A stretch of 64,000 nucleotides of DNA from Pseudomonadota bacterium (GTDB taxonomy: Bacteria > Pseudomonadota > Gammaproteobacteria > Burkholderiales > Burkholderiaceae_C), in the NCBI GenBank assembly GCA_018241185.1, contig JAFEEH010000237.1:1-64000 (forward strand), written 5' to 3'. Below the pieces are notes generated by a model, which was given only the letters and a program-made list of their open reading frames with translations, did no database searches and was not told the origin of the DNA. The position numbers and the translations under genes were made by a program. Of this stretch, positions 38,498 to 50,258 are shown in pieces. Within the stretch, counting starts at the first letter, position 1. Every line of letters starts with the position of its first letter.

Positions 38498-38559
38498 TCC
38501 TGATTTGATAGCTGGTGGCGCAGGTGGGGTGGGCGCTGGAGGCCAATTGAGTCTAGAAA
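38498..38559 (+). repeat. Dispersed ~60-bp hairpin repeat, copy R8
   Basis: Forward copy: TCCTGATTTGATAGCTGGTG, GCGCAGGTGGGGTGGGCGCT, GGAGGCCAATTGAGTCTAG. It keeps the GGGCGCTGGAGGCCAATT end best of all ten. It is placed in the leader of the phosphoribosyltransferase gene, its end abutting that gene's ribosome-binding site. Confidence 0.9.
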
Positions 38560-38564
38560 ACCGA

Positions 38565-38689
38565 GCTTCCGGACGCAGAGGACGCAAAGGTTTCGCAGAG
38601 GGCGCAAAAGGAATCCATTTCGAGAACGGATCCGGTTTCTTTTGCGTCTTCTGCGTGATTTTTGCGTCCTCTGCGTCCGGAAGTCCGAT
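38565..38689. repeat. Large tandem-inverted hairpin repeat, copy H2
   Basis: Same design as H1: GCTTCCGGACGCAGAGGACG plus a second CGCAGAGGGCGCAAAAGG unit, an AT-richer loop, then TTTGCGTCTTCTGCG and TTTGCGTCCTCTGCG ending CCGGAAGTC. It begins 11 bp beyond the purA stop codon and lies upstream of the phosphoribosyltransferase gene. The arms differ slightly from H1 but pair with each other, indicating conserved structure. Confidence 0.92.
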
Positions 38690-38700
38690 CCCTGTGCCGT

Positions 38701-41209
<2,509 letters not shown>

Positions 41210-41286
41210 GGGAAACGGGGCCGTGGTTAAAAACGGATTCTAACGGGCGCGGGTGCCCACGCCCCTTCACACGGCCAGGGCGCGGA

Positions 41287-41475
41287 TCAGCTGGCGAGCC
41301 AGAGCAGGACCAGCCCGGCGACGATGCTGCACAGCCCGAAAAAGCGCAGTTGGCCGTCGCGCAGCTGCATGAGCTGGGTGAAGCCGCGCCGCCAGCCGCC
41401 CGGGGACACGAAGGGCAGGATGCCCTCGATCACCAGGACGAGCGCCACGGCGCTCCAGAACGCATCGCTGCTCAC
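41287..41475 (-). CDS. DUF2065-family small membrane protein (YjeT-like)
   Basis: A 62-residue protein starting at GTG, with two hydrophobic segments (FWSAVALVLVIEGILPFVSP and FFGLCSIVAGLVLLWLAS) joined by GGWRRGFTQLMQLRDGQLRF. This is the DUF2065 pattern. In many proteobacteria it sits next to hflC and hisZ/purA, as here. Function unknown. Confidence 0.9.
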   Translation of the reverse strand: MSSDAFWSAVALVLVIEGILPFVSPGGWRRGFTQLMQLRDGQLRFFGLCSIVAGLVLLWLAS

Positions 41476-41497
41476 GGCCGAGGCTCAGCGCTGCAAC

Positions 41498-42406
41498 TCA
41501 GCGCCGGGGCGGTTGGCCGGTGGCAGCGGTGCCCGGGCCCTGCATCGCGCGGAAGAAGTCCGACTGCGACGGGTCGAGCACCAGCACGTCGCTCTTCTTG
41601 TTGAAGCTCTGCTTGTAGGCCTCGAGGCTTCGGTAGAACTGCGCGAACTGCGCGTCCTTGCCGAAGGCATCGGCGTACGCAGCAGCGGCCTGGGCATCGC
41701 CCTCGCCCTTGATCTTCTGCGCGTCGCGGTAGGCGTTGGCCACCGTCACCTCGCGCTGGCGGTCGGCGTCGGCGCGGATCTTCTCGCCTTCCGCCTGGCC
41801 CGTGGAGCGCAGTTCGTTGGCGACGCGCTTGCGCTCGGCCTCCATGCGGCGGTAGACCGATTCGGTGATGGCCTCGACGTAGTCGATGCGCGTCACCCGC
41901 ACGTCGACGATGTCCACGCCCCACGGATTGCTGCCCTTCACCACGCTGAGTACTTCGCGCTTGACGTCGTTCATCACGTCGTCGCGGCGCGTGGAGATCA
42001 GCTCGCGCACGGTGCGCTTGTTGATGTTCTCCTGGAAGGCGTTGCGCACCACGCGGTTGAGCTGCACGGCGCCAGCGTTCTCGTCCAGGCCCACGTTGCG
42101 GATGTAGGCCTGCGGGTCGACGATGCGCCAGCGCACGTACCAGTCGATGACCACGCGCTGCTTTTCGGCGGTGAGCATGGGCTCGGTGTCGAGGCTGGAC
42201 AGTGTCAGCAGCCGCTTGTCGATGTACGACACATTCTGGAAGGGCGGCGGCAGCTTGAACTTCAGGCCGGGCTCGGTGATGACTTCCTTGATCTGGCCCA
42301 GGGCGTAGACCACGCCGAACTGGCGCTGGTCGACGACGAAGAGCATGGAGCTGGCCAGGACGAGCAGCACGAGCAGCGATGCGCCGATGAATCCGATTCT
42401 GTTCAT
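41498..42406 (-). CDS. hflC: Protease modulator HflC
   Basis: A 302-residue SPFH/band-7 protein. One N-terminal membrane segment (RIGFIGASLLVLLVLASSML), then FVVDQRQFGVVYALGQIKEV, EKQRVVIDWYVRWRIVDPQA, RELISTRRDDVMNDVKREVL, and the coiled Ala/Arg-rich helix EAERKRVANELRSTGQAEGE. Forms the HflKC cage that surrounds and regulates FtsH at the inner membrane. The C-terminal ~15 residues are Gly/Pro-rich. Start at the first Met before the membrane segment. Confidence 0.95.
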   Translation of the reverse strand: MNRIGFIGASLLVLLVLASSMLFVVDQRQFGVVYALGQIKEVITEPGLKFKLPPPFQNVSYIDKRLLTLSSLDTEPMLTAEKQRVVIDWYVRWRIVDPQAYIRNVGLDENAGAVQLNRVVRNAFQENINKRTVRELISTRRDDVMNDVKREVLSVVKGSNPWGVDIVDVRVTRIDYVEAITESVYRRMEAERKRVANELRSTGQAEGEKIRADADRQREVTVANAYRDAQKIKGEGDAQAAAAYADAFGKDAQFAQFYRSLEAYKQSFNKKSDVLVLDPSQSDFFRAMQGPGTAATGQPPRR

Positions 42407-42423
42407 GGTTCTGGTCTCCCGGC

Positions 42424-43878
42424 TCAACGTGCGTCGCGGTCGCGCGAACGGCCGCTGTCGCGGGCGCGGGAATCGCTCGGCGCCACGGGAATGGACGAGG
42501 ACTGCGGCGGCGCCGTGCCGGCCACGCTCGGCGGCGCGCCGTCGGCGGGTGCGGCCGCGGCGGCACCGGAGGACTGCATCAGCTTGTCGAGCGGCAGGTA
42601 CAACAGGTTGGAGCCCTGCTTGGTCTCCACCAGCACCTTGGTGGTGTTGTTGTAGATCTGTTGCATGGCGTCGGTGTACATGCGGTCGCGCGTCACCTGC
42701 GGGGCCTTCTGGTATTCGGTCAGCACCTGCGCGAAGCGCTGCGCATCGCCCTGCGCCTGCGCGACCACGCGGGCCTTGTAGGCTTCGGATTCTTCCTTCA
42801 AGCGCGAGGCGGTACCCACCGCACGCGGGATCACGTCGTTGGCATAAGCCTGGGCCTCGTTTTTCGCCCGCTCGCGCTCCTGGCCAGCCTTGAGCACATC
42901 GTCGAAGGCGGCCTGCACCTGCTCCGGCGGACGCACGCCGCCCTGCTGCAGGTTGATGCCGACGACCTCGACACCGACCTTGTAGCGGTCGAGGATGTTC
43001 TGCATGAGCTGGCGCACGCGCGGTGCGATCTGGTCGCGCTCGTCCGCCAGTGCTGCGTCCATCTTCATCTTGCCGACCACCTCGCGCACGGCGGTCTCGG
43101 CCACCTGCACCACCGTCTCGCCCGGGCTCTTGCTCTCGAAGAGCCAGGCACGCGCGTCGTTCAGGCGGTATTGCACGGCGAACTTGATCTCGACGATGTT
43201 CTCGTCCTCAGTGAGCATGGCCGACTCACGCAGCCCGGTGGAGCGCACGATGCTGTCGCGGCCCACGTCGGTGGAGCGGATCTGGGTCACCACCACCAAT
43301 TCATGGCGCTGGATCGGGTATGGCAGGCGCCAGTTGAAACCGGCGCCCACGGTTTCCTTGTAGCGGCCGAACTGGGTGATCACGGCCTGCTGGCCTTCGT
43401 TGACGATGAAGAAGCCCGTGCCCAGCCAGATCAGCACTGCCACGGCGGCGATGAGGCCGATGCCGAATCCGGCATTCTTCATGTCGGGCTTGTAGTTGTT
43501 GCCGCCCCCGCCGTTGCCGCTGGGGCGCGGGCCACCGCCACGGCCGCCGCCGAACATGCCGCCCAGCTTGCGGTTGAAGTCGCGCCACAGTTCGTCGAGG
43601 TCGGGCGGGCCCTGGTTCGGGCCCTGGCCCCGCGGACGGTTGCCGTTGTTGCCCGAAGGGGGCGGCGGATCGTTCTCGGGCGGGCGACTCGGTGCGGGGC
43701 GCTCGCCGTCGGAGGACGAAGGCTCGTCGCTGCGGCCCCAGCGGCCGTCGTTCAGGTTGAACATGCCCGGAAACCGGCTGGCGAGAAAACGCAGCACCGC
43801 TCCCCGTCGTTCTGTCTTCCTCGGGGGCTGCGCCGGCAGCAATCCGGGTCGGGGCGCGCTCTCTGGCATGGACGTCAT
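42424..43878 (-). CDS. hflK: FtsH-associated protease modulator HflK
   Basis: A 484-residue SPFH protein. Gly/Pro/Asn-rich cytoplasmic N-region (FNLNDGRWGRSDEP ... GPPDLDELWRDFNRKLGGMF), one membrane segment (GIGLIAAVAVLIWLGTGFFI), then NEGQQAVITQFGRYKETVGA and the SPFH core with NILDRYKVGVEVVGINLQQG. Partner of HflC. The start is uncertain: Mets at 43878, 43869 and 43764 (MFNLNDGRWG, the usual family start) are in frame; the longest is given. Confidence 0.94.
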   Translation of the reverse strand: MTSMPESAPRPGLLPAQPPRKTERRGAVLRFLASRFPGMFNLNDGRWGRSDEPSSSDGERPAPSRPPENDPPPPSGNNGNRPRGQGPNQGPPDLDELWRDFNRKLGGMFGGGRGGGPRPSGNGGGGNNYKPDMKNAGFGIGLIAAVAVLIWLGTGFFIVNEGQQAVITQFGRYKETVGAGFNWRLPYPIQRHELVVVTQIRSTDVGRDSIVRSTGLRESAMLTEDENIVEIKFAVQYRLNDARAWLFESKSPGETVVQVAETAVREVVGKMKMDAALADERDQIAPRVRQLMQNILDRYKVGVEVVGINLQQGGVRPPEQVQAAFDDVLKAGQERERAKNEAQAYANDVIPRAVGTASRLKEESEAYKARVVAQAQGDAQRFAQVLTEYQKAPQVTRDRMYTDAMQQIYNNTTKVLVETKQGSNLLYLPLDKLMQSSGAAAAAPADGAPPSVAGTAPPQSSSIPVAPSDSRARDSGRSRDRDAR

Positions 43879-43916
43879 TCGTTTCGCTTCTTATAGAAGG
43901 CAGCTATTGTGCCCAA

Positions 43917-45095
43917 TCAGTGCGTGGCGCCCTGCAATTCGGCGTGCTCGGCTGGGGGCATGCCGTCGTCCTGCGTGGCTTCTTGCGCGGCGCGCCGTGC
44001 CAGCACCTCGCGCAGGGCCGGCAGGCCCTCGCCCGAGTGAGCACTCAGGAAGAGCCGCGGCACACGCTGGCCGTCGATCTCCATCTCGTCGGCCAGCGCG
44101 TGTGGCCGGTGGTCCGCGTCCAGGGCATCGAGCTTGTTGAAGACCAGCAGCTGCGGCACCTCGCCGGCGCCGATGTCCTGCAGCACCTGCTGCACCTCGG
44201 CAATCTGCTCGGGGTGGTGCGGGTTGGAGGCATCGACCACATGCAGCAGCAGGTCGGCGTCGACGGCCTCCTGCAGTGTGGCCTTGAAGGCGTCCACCAG
44301 GCCGTGCGGCAGTTCGCGGATGAAGCCCACGGTGTCGGAGATCGACACGCGGCGCCCGACGTCGCCCAGGTACAGATGGCGCGTGGTGGTGTCCAGCGTG
44401 GCGAAGAGCTGGTCGGCCGCGTAGGCACGGGCCTTGACCAGCGCATTGAACAGCGAGGACTTGCCTGCGTTGGTGTAGCCCACCAGCGAGATGTTGAAGG
44501 TGTCGCGCCGCTCGCGCTGGCGCCGCTGGGTGCCGCGCTGCTTCTGCACCTTGGACAGGCGCTCGCGCGTGCGCTTGATCGAGGCATCGATCATGCGGCG
44601 GTCGAGTTCGATCTGTTTCTCGCCCGGACCGCCGCGCACGCCGGCACCGCCGGTCTGGCGTTCCAGGTGGGACCAGCGACGGACAAGCCGTGTGCTGAGG
44701 TACTGCAGGCGGGCAAGCTCGACCTGCAACTTGCCCTCGTGGCTTCGCGCGCGCTGCGCGAAGATCTCGAGGATCAGGAAAGTGCGGTCGTAGACGGCCA
44801 CGCCGAGCGCGCGCTCGAGGTTGCGCTGCTGGGCCGGCGAGATGGCCTGGTCGAAGATGACTTCACTGGCGCGATGCAGTTCGGCCAGTTCACGGATCTC
44901 GTCGGCTTTGCCGCTGCCGACGAAGAGCGCCGCATCGGGCGCCTTGCGTTTGCAGATGAGGCGGGCGACGGGCTCGAGGCCAGCGGTCTGCGCGAGCAGA
45001 CCAAGCTCCTCGAGTTCGCTGTCGAAATGGGGGTGGCCGAAATCGACGCCGACGAGAACGACGGCGCCGTCTTGGCGGGGAATGGGTTCAGACAA
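43917..45095 (-). CDS. hflX: Ribosome-associated GTPase HflX
   Basis: A 392-residue GTPase beginning at TTG. HflX N-domain with GLEPVARLICKRKAPDAALF, SGKADEIRELAELHRASEVI and QRNLERALGVAVYDRTFLIL, then a Gly-rich loop (RQTGGAGVRGGPGEKQIELD). G1 VGYTNAGKSSLFN, G3 DTVGFIRELPHGLVDAFKAT, G4 NKLD. It splits stalled ribosomes after stress. It lies between hfq and hflK; a strong terminator stands between hfq and this start. Confidence 0.95.
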   Translation of the reverse strand: MSEPIPRQDGAVVLVGVDFGHPHFDSELEELGLLAQTAGLEPVARLICKRKAPDAALFVGSGKADEIRELAELHRASEVIFDQAISPAQQRNLERALGVAVYDRTFLILEIFAQRARSHEGKLQVELARLQYLSTRLVRRWSHLERQTGGAGVRGGPGEKQIELDRRMIDASIKRTRERLSKVQKQRGTQRRQRERRDTFNISLVGYTNAGKSSLFNALVKARAYAADQLFATLDTTTRHLYLGDVGRRVSISDTVGFIRELPHGLVDAFKATLQEAVDADLLLHVVDASNPHHPEQIAEVQQVLQDIGAGEVPQLLVFNKLDALDADHRPHALADEMEIDGQRVPRLFLSAHSGEGLPALREVLARRAAQEATQDDGMPPAEHAELQGATH

Positions 45096-45111
45096 TCGGA
45101 ACGGACTTCAG

Positions 45112-45142
45112 AAAAAGGCAGGGCGGCCGAAGCCGCCCTGCC
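45112..45142 (-). terminator. UUCG-capped intrinsic terminator between hfq and hflX
   Basis: On the minus strand, GGCAGGGCGGC-TTCG-GCCGCCCTGCC-TTTTT: an 11-bp perfect GC stem closed by a C(UUCG)G tetraloop, followed by five U. It starts 9 bp after the hfq stop codon and ends 16 bp before the hflX TTG. Confidence 0.93.
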
Positions 45143-45151
45143 CTGCGCCGT

Positions 45152-45397
45152 TCAGCCGCCTGCGTCGTCGTTCTCGGTGACCGAGAAGTTGACCGCGCGG
45201 CCCGGCACGATGGTGGAGATGGCGTGCTTGTAGACCATTTGCGTCACTGTGTTGCGAAGCAGGACGACGTACTGATCGAACGATTCGATCTGGCCTTGCA
45301 GCTTGATGCCGTTGACCAGATAGATCGAGACCGGCACGTGCTCGCGACGCAGCGTGTTCAGAAACGGGTCTTGTAGGAGTTGCCCTTTGTTGCTCAC
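45152..45397 (-). CDS. hfq: RNA chaperone Hfq
   Basis: An 81-residue Sm-like protein: [71 protein letters not shown]. It holds the proximal-face QDPFLN and YKHA residues and a short acidic tail. Binds sRNAs and mRNAs as a hexamer. A GTG start is chosen because GGAG lies 7 bp upstream (GGAGAATATC) and the family begins with SNKG; an in-frame ATG six codons earlier is less likely. Confidence 0.97.
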   Translation of the reverse strand: MSNKGQLLQDPFLNTLRREHVPVSIYLVNGIKLQGQIESFDQYVVLLRNTVTQMVYKHAISTIVPGRAVNFSVTENDDAGG

Positions 45398-45553
45398 GAT
45401 ATTCTCCGTGTTCAAAAAGAAGTTGTTGGACCGGGCACCTTAACACAGCGTTTCCGCGCTGCAGCAAGGTTTCCGAATGGCCTTCAAAAATTAACGGTTG
45501 CGACCGACAGCCGACAAGGCCGAGCGCATCAGATGGGCACTCTGCGGCCGGTT

Positions 45554-46906
45554 TCAAGCCCCCGGCTTGTCGGCGTAGGGGTTGTGCGAGGTCTTGAACT
45601 CGATCCGAAGCGGCGTGCCGACCAGGTCGAACTCCTTGCGGAAGCGCGCCTCGAGAAAGCGCCGGTAGCTCTCGCTCACGTGCTCCAGCGAATTGCCGTG
45701 CACCACGATCACCGGGGGATTCATGCCGCCCTGGTGGGCATAGCGCAGCTTGGGCCGGAACATCCCGCTCTTCTTGGGCGCCTGGAACTGCACCGACTCG
45801 AGCAGCAACCGCGTCAGCACCGGCGTGGACATCTTGCGCATGGCCGAGCGATGGGCCTGCACGATCGACTGCCAGACCGGCCCGAGCCCCAGCCGCTTCC
45901 TGGCCGAAATGAAATGCACCGCGGCGAACTTCAGAAAGGGCAACCGGTTCTCGAGCTGGCGCTGGATCTGCTCGCGCTGGTAGCTGTCGACCGCGTCCCA
46001 CTTGTTGATCGCCACCACCACCGCGCGGCCGGCCTCGAGGACGAAACCGGCGATATGGGCGTCCTGGTCGGTCACGCCCTCGGTGGCATCGATCAGCAGC
46101 AGCACGACGTTGGCCGACTCGATGGCCTGCAGCGTCTTGACCACCGAGAACTTCTCGATCGCCTCGAACACCCGCCCCTTGCGGCGCAGACCCGCGGTGT
46201 CGATGAGTTCGAATCGCTGCCCGTTGCGCTCCAATGGCACGCTGATGGCGTCGCGCGTGGTGCCCGGCAGGTCGAAGGCGACCAGCCGCTCCTCGCCCAG
46301 CCAGGTGTTGATCAACGTGGACTTGCCGACGTTCGGGCGGCCGGCGACGGCCAGGCGGATCGGCCGGCTGGCCGGATCGTCCTCCTCGGCCTCGTCCGGC
46401 TCGTCGGGCGGCGGCGGCAGCGTGTCGAGCGCCAGCTCGATCAGCGCGCGCACGCCCTGTCCATGCGCGGAGGAAATCGGATGCACGTCGCCGAACCCCA
46501 GCTCGTAGAACTCGGCCAGGCGGCTGCTGTCCTTCATGCCTTCGGCCTTGTTCACCGCCAGCAGGCAGGGCTTGCCCAGCCGCCGCAGTTCGTTGGCGAT
46601 GTCGTGGTCCTGGGCCGAGAGGCCCTGCCGGCCGTCGAGCACGAAGACGACGACATCGGCCTCGGCGACGGCCTGGCGCGTCTGCTTGGCCATCTCGCGG
46701 TAGATGCCGCTGCCGGCGTCGGGCTCGAAGCCGCCGGTGTCGATGACGATGAACTCGCGCGGCCCGATGTGCCCCGTGCCGTAGTGGCGATCGCGCGTCA
46801 GGCCGGCGAAGTCGGCCACGATGGCGTCGCGCGTCTGCGTGAGGCGGTTGAACAAGGTCGACTTGCCCACGTTCGGGCGGCCGACCAAGGCGATGACGGG
46901 TTTCAT
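45554..46906 (-). CDS. der: Ribosome-assembly GTPase Der (EngA)
   Basis: A 450-residue protein with two tandem GTPase domains. G1 motifs [14 protein letters not shown] near residue 9 and [14 protein letters not shown] near residue 185; G3 IDTGGFEP and DTAGLRRK; G4 NKAE and NKWD. The C-terminal KH-like domain has [20 protein letters not shown] and ends [10 protein letters not shown]. Essential for 50S subunit maturation. The linker between the GTPases is acidic ([14 protein letters not shown]). A terminator lies between this gene and bamB upstream, so it likely has its own promoter. Confidence 0.97.
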   Translation of the reverse strand: MKPVIALVGRPNVGKSTLFNRLTQTRDAIVADFAGLTRDRHYGTGHIGPREFIVIDTGGFEPDAGSGIYREMAKQTRQAVAEADVVVFVLDGRQGLSAQDHDIANELRRLGKPCLLAVNKAEGMKDSSRLAEFYELGFGDVHPISSAHGQGVRALIELALDTLPPPPDEPDEAEEDDPASRPIRLAVAGRPNVGKSTLINTWLGEERLVAFDLPGTTRDAISVPLERNGQRFELIDTAGLRRKGRVFEAIEKFSVVKTLQAIESANVVLLLIDATEGVTDQDAHIAGFVLEAGRAVVVAINKWDAVDSYQREQIQRQLENRLPFLKFAAVHFISARKRLGLGPVWQSIVQAHRSAMRKMSTPVLTRLLLESVQFQAPKKSGMFRPKLRYAHQGGMNPPVIVVHGNSLEHVSESYRRFLEARFRKEFDLVGTPLRIEFKTSHNPYADKPGA

Positions 46907-46948
46907 GGGCTGACTGTATCCCGCGGACGCGCACAACGCGGCCGGCAG

Positions 46949-46973
46949 AAAAAAGACGCCGCAGGGCGGCGTC
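46949..46973 (-). terminator. Intrinsic terminator after bamB
   Basis: On the minus strand GACGCCGC-CCT-GCGGCGTC followed by six T. It lies 67 bp after the bamB stop and 43 bp before the der start, closing the ndk-to-bamB transcript. Confidence 0.9.
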
Positions 46974-47039
46974 GTTTGGAAGGCCGGATTTGCAGCCGGC
47001 GCGGCAGGAAGATGCGGCGGCCCAGCCGCCGTACCGAGC

Positions 47040-48194
47040 CTATTCGGGCCGGTAGCCGAAGACGCCGCCGTTGCGGGTCACGACCACCACGGTGTTGGCG
47101 GCCAGCACCGGTGCGGCCGCGATGGCCGAGCCATCGGGTGCGAGGCGGTTGAGCGGCGAGCCGTCCTCGCGCGACAGGAAATGCACGGTGCCCGTGTCTT
47201 CGCCGATCACCAGCGTGCGGCCCACGGCCAGCGGCGCCGTCAGCGTGCGCAGGCGCAGCCGGTCGGAGGTCCACATCACGTTGCCGTCGGTGCGGCGCCA
47301 GGCGACCACGCTGCCGTTCGAATCGGTGCCGTACACGGCGCGCTCGTCGCCGCCCACGCCTTCGGAGCCGACGGAGGGCTTGTTCCACAGCAGCGTGCCA
47401 CGCGTGGTGTCGACGCAGCCGACGGCCGCGTAGTAGGCACGCGCGCAGACGGTCTCGCCAACGCGGCTCACGGTGCCGGTCAGGTCGACCAGGCGCTCGA
47501 CGTCGTTGGTCCCGCGCGGCGAGGCGATGGGGACCTCCCAGCGCGAGACGCCGTTGTTCGGGTTCATGCCCACCATGCGCGCGCCCACCCCGGCGACCAG
47601 GGTGTCGCCGATCGGGAACATCACGCCAGGCTTGCGCAGCACGAGTGCGTCGCCTGCGGCGCGGGTCTGGGTCCAGAGACGGCGGCCGCTCTGGCCGTCG
47701 AAGGCGGTGGTGCTGCGGTCGGCGGTCTGCGCGAACACGCGGCGGCCGGCGACCAGCGGCGGGGTGTAGGTTTCGGCGGGCAGGCGCTCCTTCCAGAGCA
47801 CCTTGCCGCCCTGCAGGGCCACCAGCTCGTTGTTGGCCGTCACCACCGCAGCCATGGAGCCGTCGCTGCCGACACCGGCGATCAGGGGTGCCCCCACGCT
47901 GGCGCGCCACTGCTCGGCGCCGGTGCGGGCATCGATCGCCACCACGGTGCCATCGGCCGCGGCCACGGTCACGGTGTCGCCGCTGACCGCCGTCTGCAGC
48001 GGGAAGGCCACCGACGGCAGCTTGGCTGTCCAGGCCTGGCGCACGCCCATTAGGGCGTTGTTGGGCGGCAGTTCGGCCGGCTTGGGCTTGGCCGTGCCCG
48101 AGCAGGCCGCGAGGCTGGCGGCGACTGCTATCAAAACCATAGCTGCTCCCGCACGAAGGACGGGCGCTGGAGCACTAAAACGCTTGGAATTCAT
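47040..48194 (-). CDS. bamB: Outer-membrane assembly lipoprotein BamB
   Basis: A 384-residue lipoprotein. Signal peptide with lipobox SLAAC (Cys at residue 31), then eight-bladed PQQ/WD-like propeller repeats: [79 protein letters not shown]. Scaffold of the BAM complex that inserts outer-membrane proteins. Same strand as yfgM and hisS. Residues 3-24, most of the signal peptide, are encoded by dispersed repeat R9, an unusual origin for an essential export signal. Confidence 0.95.
   Translation of the reverse strand: MNSKRFSAPAPVLRAGAAMVLIAVAASLAACSGTAKPKPAELPPNNALMGVRQAWTAKLPSVAFPLQTAVSGDTVTVAAADGTVVAIDARTGAEQWRASVGAPLIAGVGSDGSMAAVVTANNELVALQGGKVLWKERLPAETYTPPLVAGRRVFAQTADRSTTAFDGQSGRRLWTQTRAAGDALVLRKPGVMFPIGDTLVAGVGARMVGMNPNNGVSRWEVPIASPRGTNDVERLVDLTGTVSRVGETVCARAYYAAVGCVDTTRGTLLWNKPSVGSEGVGGDERAVYGTDSNGSVVAWRRTDGNVMWTSDRLRLRTLTAPLAVGRTLVIGEDTGTVHFLSREDGSPLNRLAPDGSAIAAAPVLAANTVVVVTRNGGVFGYRPE
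48125..48187 (+). repeat. Dispersed ~60-bp hairpin repeat, copy R9, inside the bamB signal peptide
   Basis: Forward copy: TGCTATCAAAACCATAGCTG, CTCCCGCACGAAGGACGGGC, GCTGGAGCACTAAAACGCTT. Translated on the minus strand as [19 protein letters not shown], ending 7 residues before the lipidated Cys of BamB. Confidence 0.9.
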
Positions 48195-48205
48195 GGTGCG
48201 TGCGA

Positions 48206-48889
48206 TCAGGGGTTGGTCTTGGCCGGAGCCGCGGTTGCTTCGAGGGTCTTCGGATCCACGCCCACGGCGTTGAGCTTGATCTCCACCAGACGGCGGTATT
48301 CGGACCCGGTGCCGAGTGCCTTCCAGGCCTTCTCGTACTCCGCACGCGCCTCGTCGCGCTTGCCCTGCGCCGCATAGATGTCGCCACGGCGGTCGGCCAC
48401 GAGGCCTTCGAAGGGCTTGGGCACGCCGGCCGACAACTGCTTGAGCGCCTCGTCCCAGGCCTTGGTGTCCATCAGCTCGGCGGCCAGACGCAACCGGGCG
48501 ATCGCCTGGTAGCCGGGATCGACGGCGTTTTCGGCGACCCAGGCCAATGCGGCACGGGAAGCGTCGGGCTTGCCCTTGTCGGCCAGCGACTTCGCTGCAA
48601 GCAGCCCTGCCTGCTGCGCATAGGCCGTGCGGGCGAAGCGGCTCTTGACGTCGCCGAAGGCACGTTCGACGCGGTCGGCATCGCCGGCCTGCACCGCCTG
48701 CTCCAGGGTGTCGTACAGCGCCGCAGCCTGCGCCGCCTGGTTGCGCTGGTAGAACTGCCAGCCATTCCACGCCACCACGGCGCCGGCGACGAGCAGCACG
48801 ACCCAGGTGATCAGCGTGCCGTACTTGTTCCAGAAGTGCTTGAGCTGGTCGAGCTGTTCCTGTTCTTCGAGATCGAGATGGGTCGCCAT
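48206..48889 (-). CDS. yfgM: YfgM-family tetratricopeptide membrane protein
   Basis: A 227-residue protein. Short cytoplasmic N-terminus with LDLEEQEQLDQLKHFWNKYG, one membrane segment (TLITWVVLLVAGAVVAWNGW), then a periplasmic TPR-like helical domain (AAALYDTLEQAVQAGDADRV, ARLRLAAELMDTKAWDEALK, DRRGDIYAAQGKRDEARAEY). The start DLEEQEQLDQLKHFWNKYG is diagnostic. In E. coli, YfgM associates with SecYEG and periplasmic chaperones. Between hisS and bamB as in most proteobacteria. Confidence 0.93.
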   Translation of the reverse strand: MATHLDLEEQEQLDQLKHFWNKYGTLITWVVLLVAGAVVAWNGWQFYQRNQAAQAAALYDTLEQAVQAGDADRVERAFGDVKSRFARTAYAQQAGLLAAKSLADKGKPDASRAALAWVAENAVDPGYQAIARLRLAAELMDTKAWDEALKQLSAGVPKPFEGLVADRRGDIYAAQGKRDEARAEYEKAWKALGTGSEYRRLVEIKLNAVGVDPKTLEATAAPAKTNP

Positions 48890-48915
48890 GCGTTGTCGTT
48901 ATGTGAGAGAGAGCC

Positions 48916-50247
48916 TCAGGACGTGGCGCCCTGGGCAGCCGCGGATTGTAGGGTGGCGGCCCAGCCGGCCACGTCGGCCAGGGACCGGGCGACCTGGGCC
49001 CCGCTGCCGTCGCGCAGCGACTTGACGGTGACCTCGCCGCGCGCCATTTCGTCGTCGCCGAAGATGAGCGCGAAACGCGCACCGCTGGCGTCCGCCTTCT
49101 TGAATTGCGCCTTCATGCCGCCGCCGCCGGCGTGCTGGACCACGGCCACGCCGGCCGCACGCAACTGCTCGAGCGCGACCATGGCGCGCGGCAGCGCCGC
49201 CGCCGAAGGAACGATCGCATACGCGGCAGGCGCGGTCGACGGCACGGCCAGGCCCAGCTCCTGCACCAGCAAGAGCAGCCGCTCGATGCCCAGGCCGAAG
49301 CCCACGGCCGGGGCGGGCTTGCCGCCCATCTGGCCGATCAGGCCGTCGTAGCGGCCGCCGCCGCACACCGTGCCTTGCGAGCCGAGCTGGTCGGTGACCC
49401 ACTCGAACACGGTGAGGTTGTAGTAGTCCATGCCGCGCACCAGGCGCGGGTTGATGCGGTAGGCCAGGCCGGCAGCGTCGAGGACGGCGCGCACCGCGTC
49501 AAAGTGCGCGCGCGACTCCTCGCCGAGGAAGTCCATGAGCTGCGGCGCGGCCTCGACCACGGCCTGCATCGCCGGGTTCTTGGTGTCGAGGATGCGCAGC
49601 GGATTGCTGTGCAGGCGGCGCTGGGCGTCGGCGTCGAGCACGTCGGCATGCGCCTCGAAGTGGCGGATCAGCGCCTCGCGGTGCGCCTGGCGCTCGGCGG
49701 GCTGGCCGAGACTGTTGATCTCCAGGCGCACGTGCTGGCCTTCGACCAGGCCCAGCTCGCGCCACAGCGCGCGCACGAGCAGGATCAGTTCGGCGTCCAC
49801 GTCGGGGCCGGCGAAGCCCAGGGCCTCGACGTCGAGCTGGTGGAACTGGCGGTAGCGCCCCTTCTGCGGCCGCTCGTGGCGGAACATCGGACCCATCGTC
49901 CACAGGCGCAGCGGGCCGTTGTACAGCGCGTTGTGCTCGACCATCGCGCGGACGATGCCGGCGGTGGCCTCCGGCCGCAGGGTGAGCTTGTCGCCGTTCA
50001 TCGAGTCGGTGAAGGAGTACATCTCCTTCTCGACGATGTCGGTCACCTCGCCCAGCCCGCGCACGAAGAGCGCCGTCGGCTCCACCACCGGCGTGAGGAT
50101 GTACTGGTAGCCGTAGCGCGCAAGCACGGTGCGCACCGTGGATTCGAACCAGTGCCACAGGGCGGAGTCGGGGAGCTTGTCCGTGCGCGGCACGCTCGCC
50201 GGCAGGATGTCGTTCATGCCTTTGACGGCACTGATCTTGTCAGCCAT
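48916..50247 (-). CDS. hisS: Histidine-tRNA ligase
   Basis: A 443-residue class II synthetase. [20 protein letters not shown], motif 2 region [20 protein letters not shown] ... [20 protein letters not shown], histidine motif [20 protein letters not shown], motif 3 [20 protein letters not shown], and a C-terminal anticodon-binding domain ([20 protein letters not shown]). Charges tRNA-His in the cytoplasm. Between ispG and yfgM. Confidence 0.97.
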   Translation of the reverse strand: MADKISAVKGMNDILPASVPRTDKLPDSALWHWFESTVRTVLARYGYQYILTPVVEPTALFVRGLGEVTDIVEKEMYSFTDSMNGDKLTLRPEATAGIVRAMVEHNALYNGPLRLWTMGPMFRHERPQKGRYRQFHQLDVEALGFAGPDVDAELILLVRALWRELGLVEGQHVRLEINSLGQPAERQAHREALIRHFEAHADVLDADAQRRLHSNPLRILDTKNPAMQAVVEAAPQLMDFLGEESRAHFDAVRAVLDAAGLAYRINPRLVRGMDYYNLTVFEWVTDQLGSQGTVCGGGRYDGLIGQMGGKPAPAVGFGLGIERLLLLVQELGLAVPSTAPAAYAIVPSAAALPRAMVALEQLRAAGVAVVQHAGGGGMKAQFKKADASGARFALIFGDDEMARGEVTVKSLRDGSGAQVARSLADVAGWAATLQSAAAQGATS

Positions 50248-50258
50248 GGAAGAGGAAC

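Noticed and set aside
50100..50160. tRNA-like string GGATTCGAACCAGTGCCACA
   Set aside because: It is part of the hisS coding sequence and no cloverleaf can be built around it.
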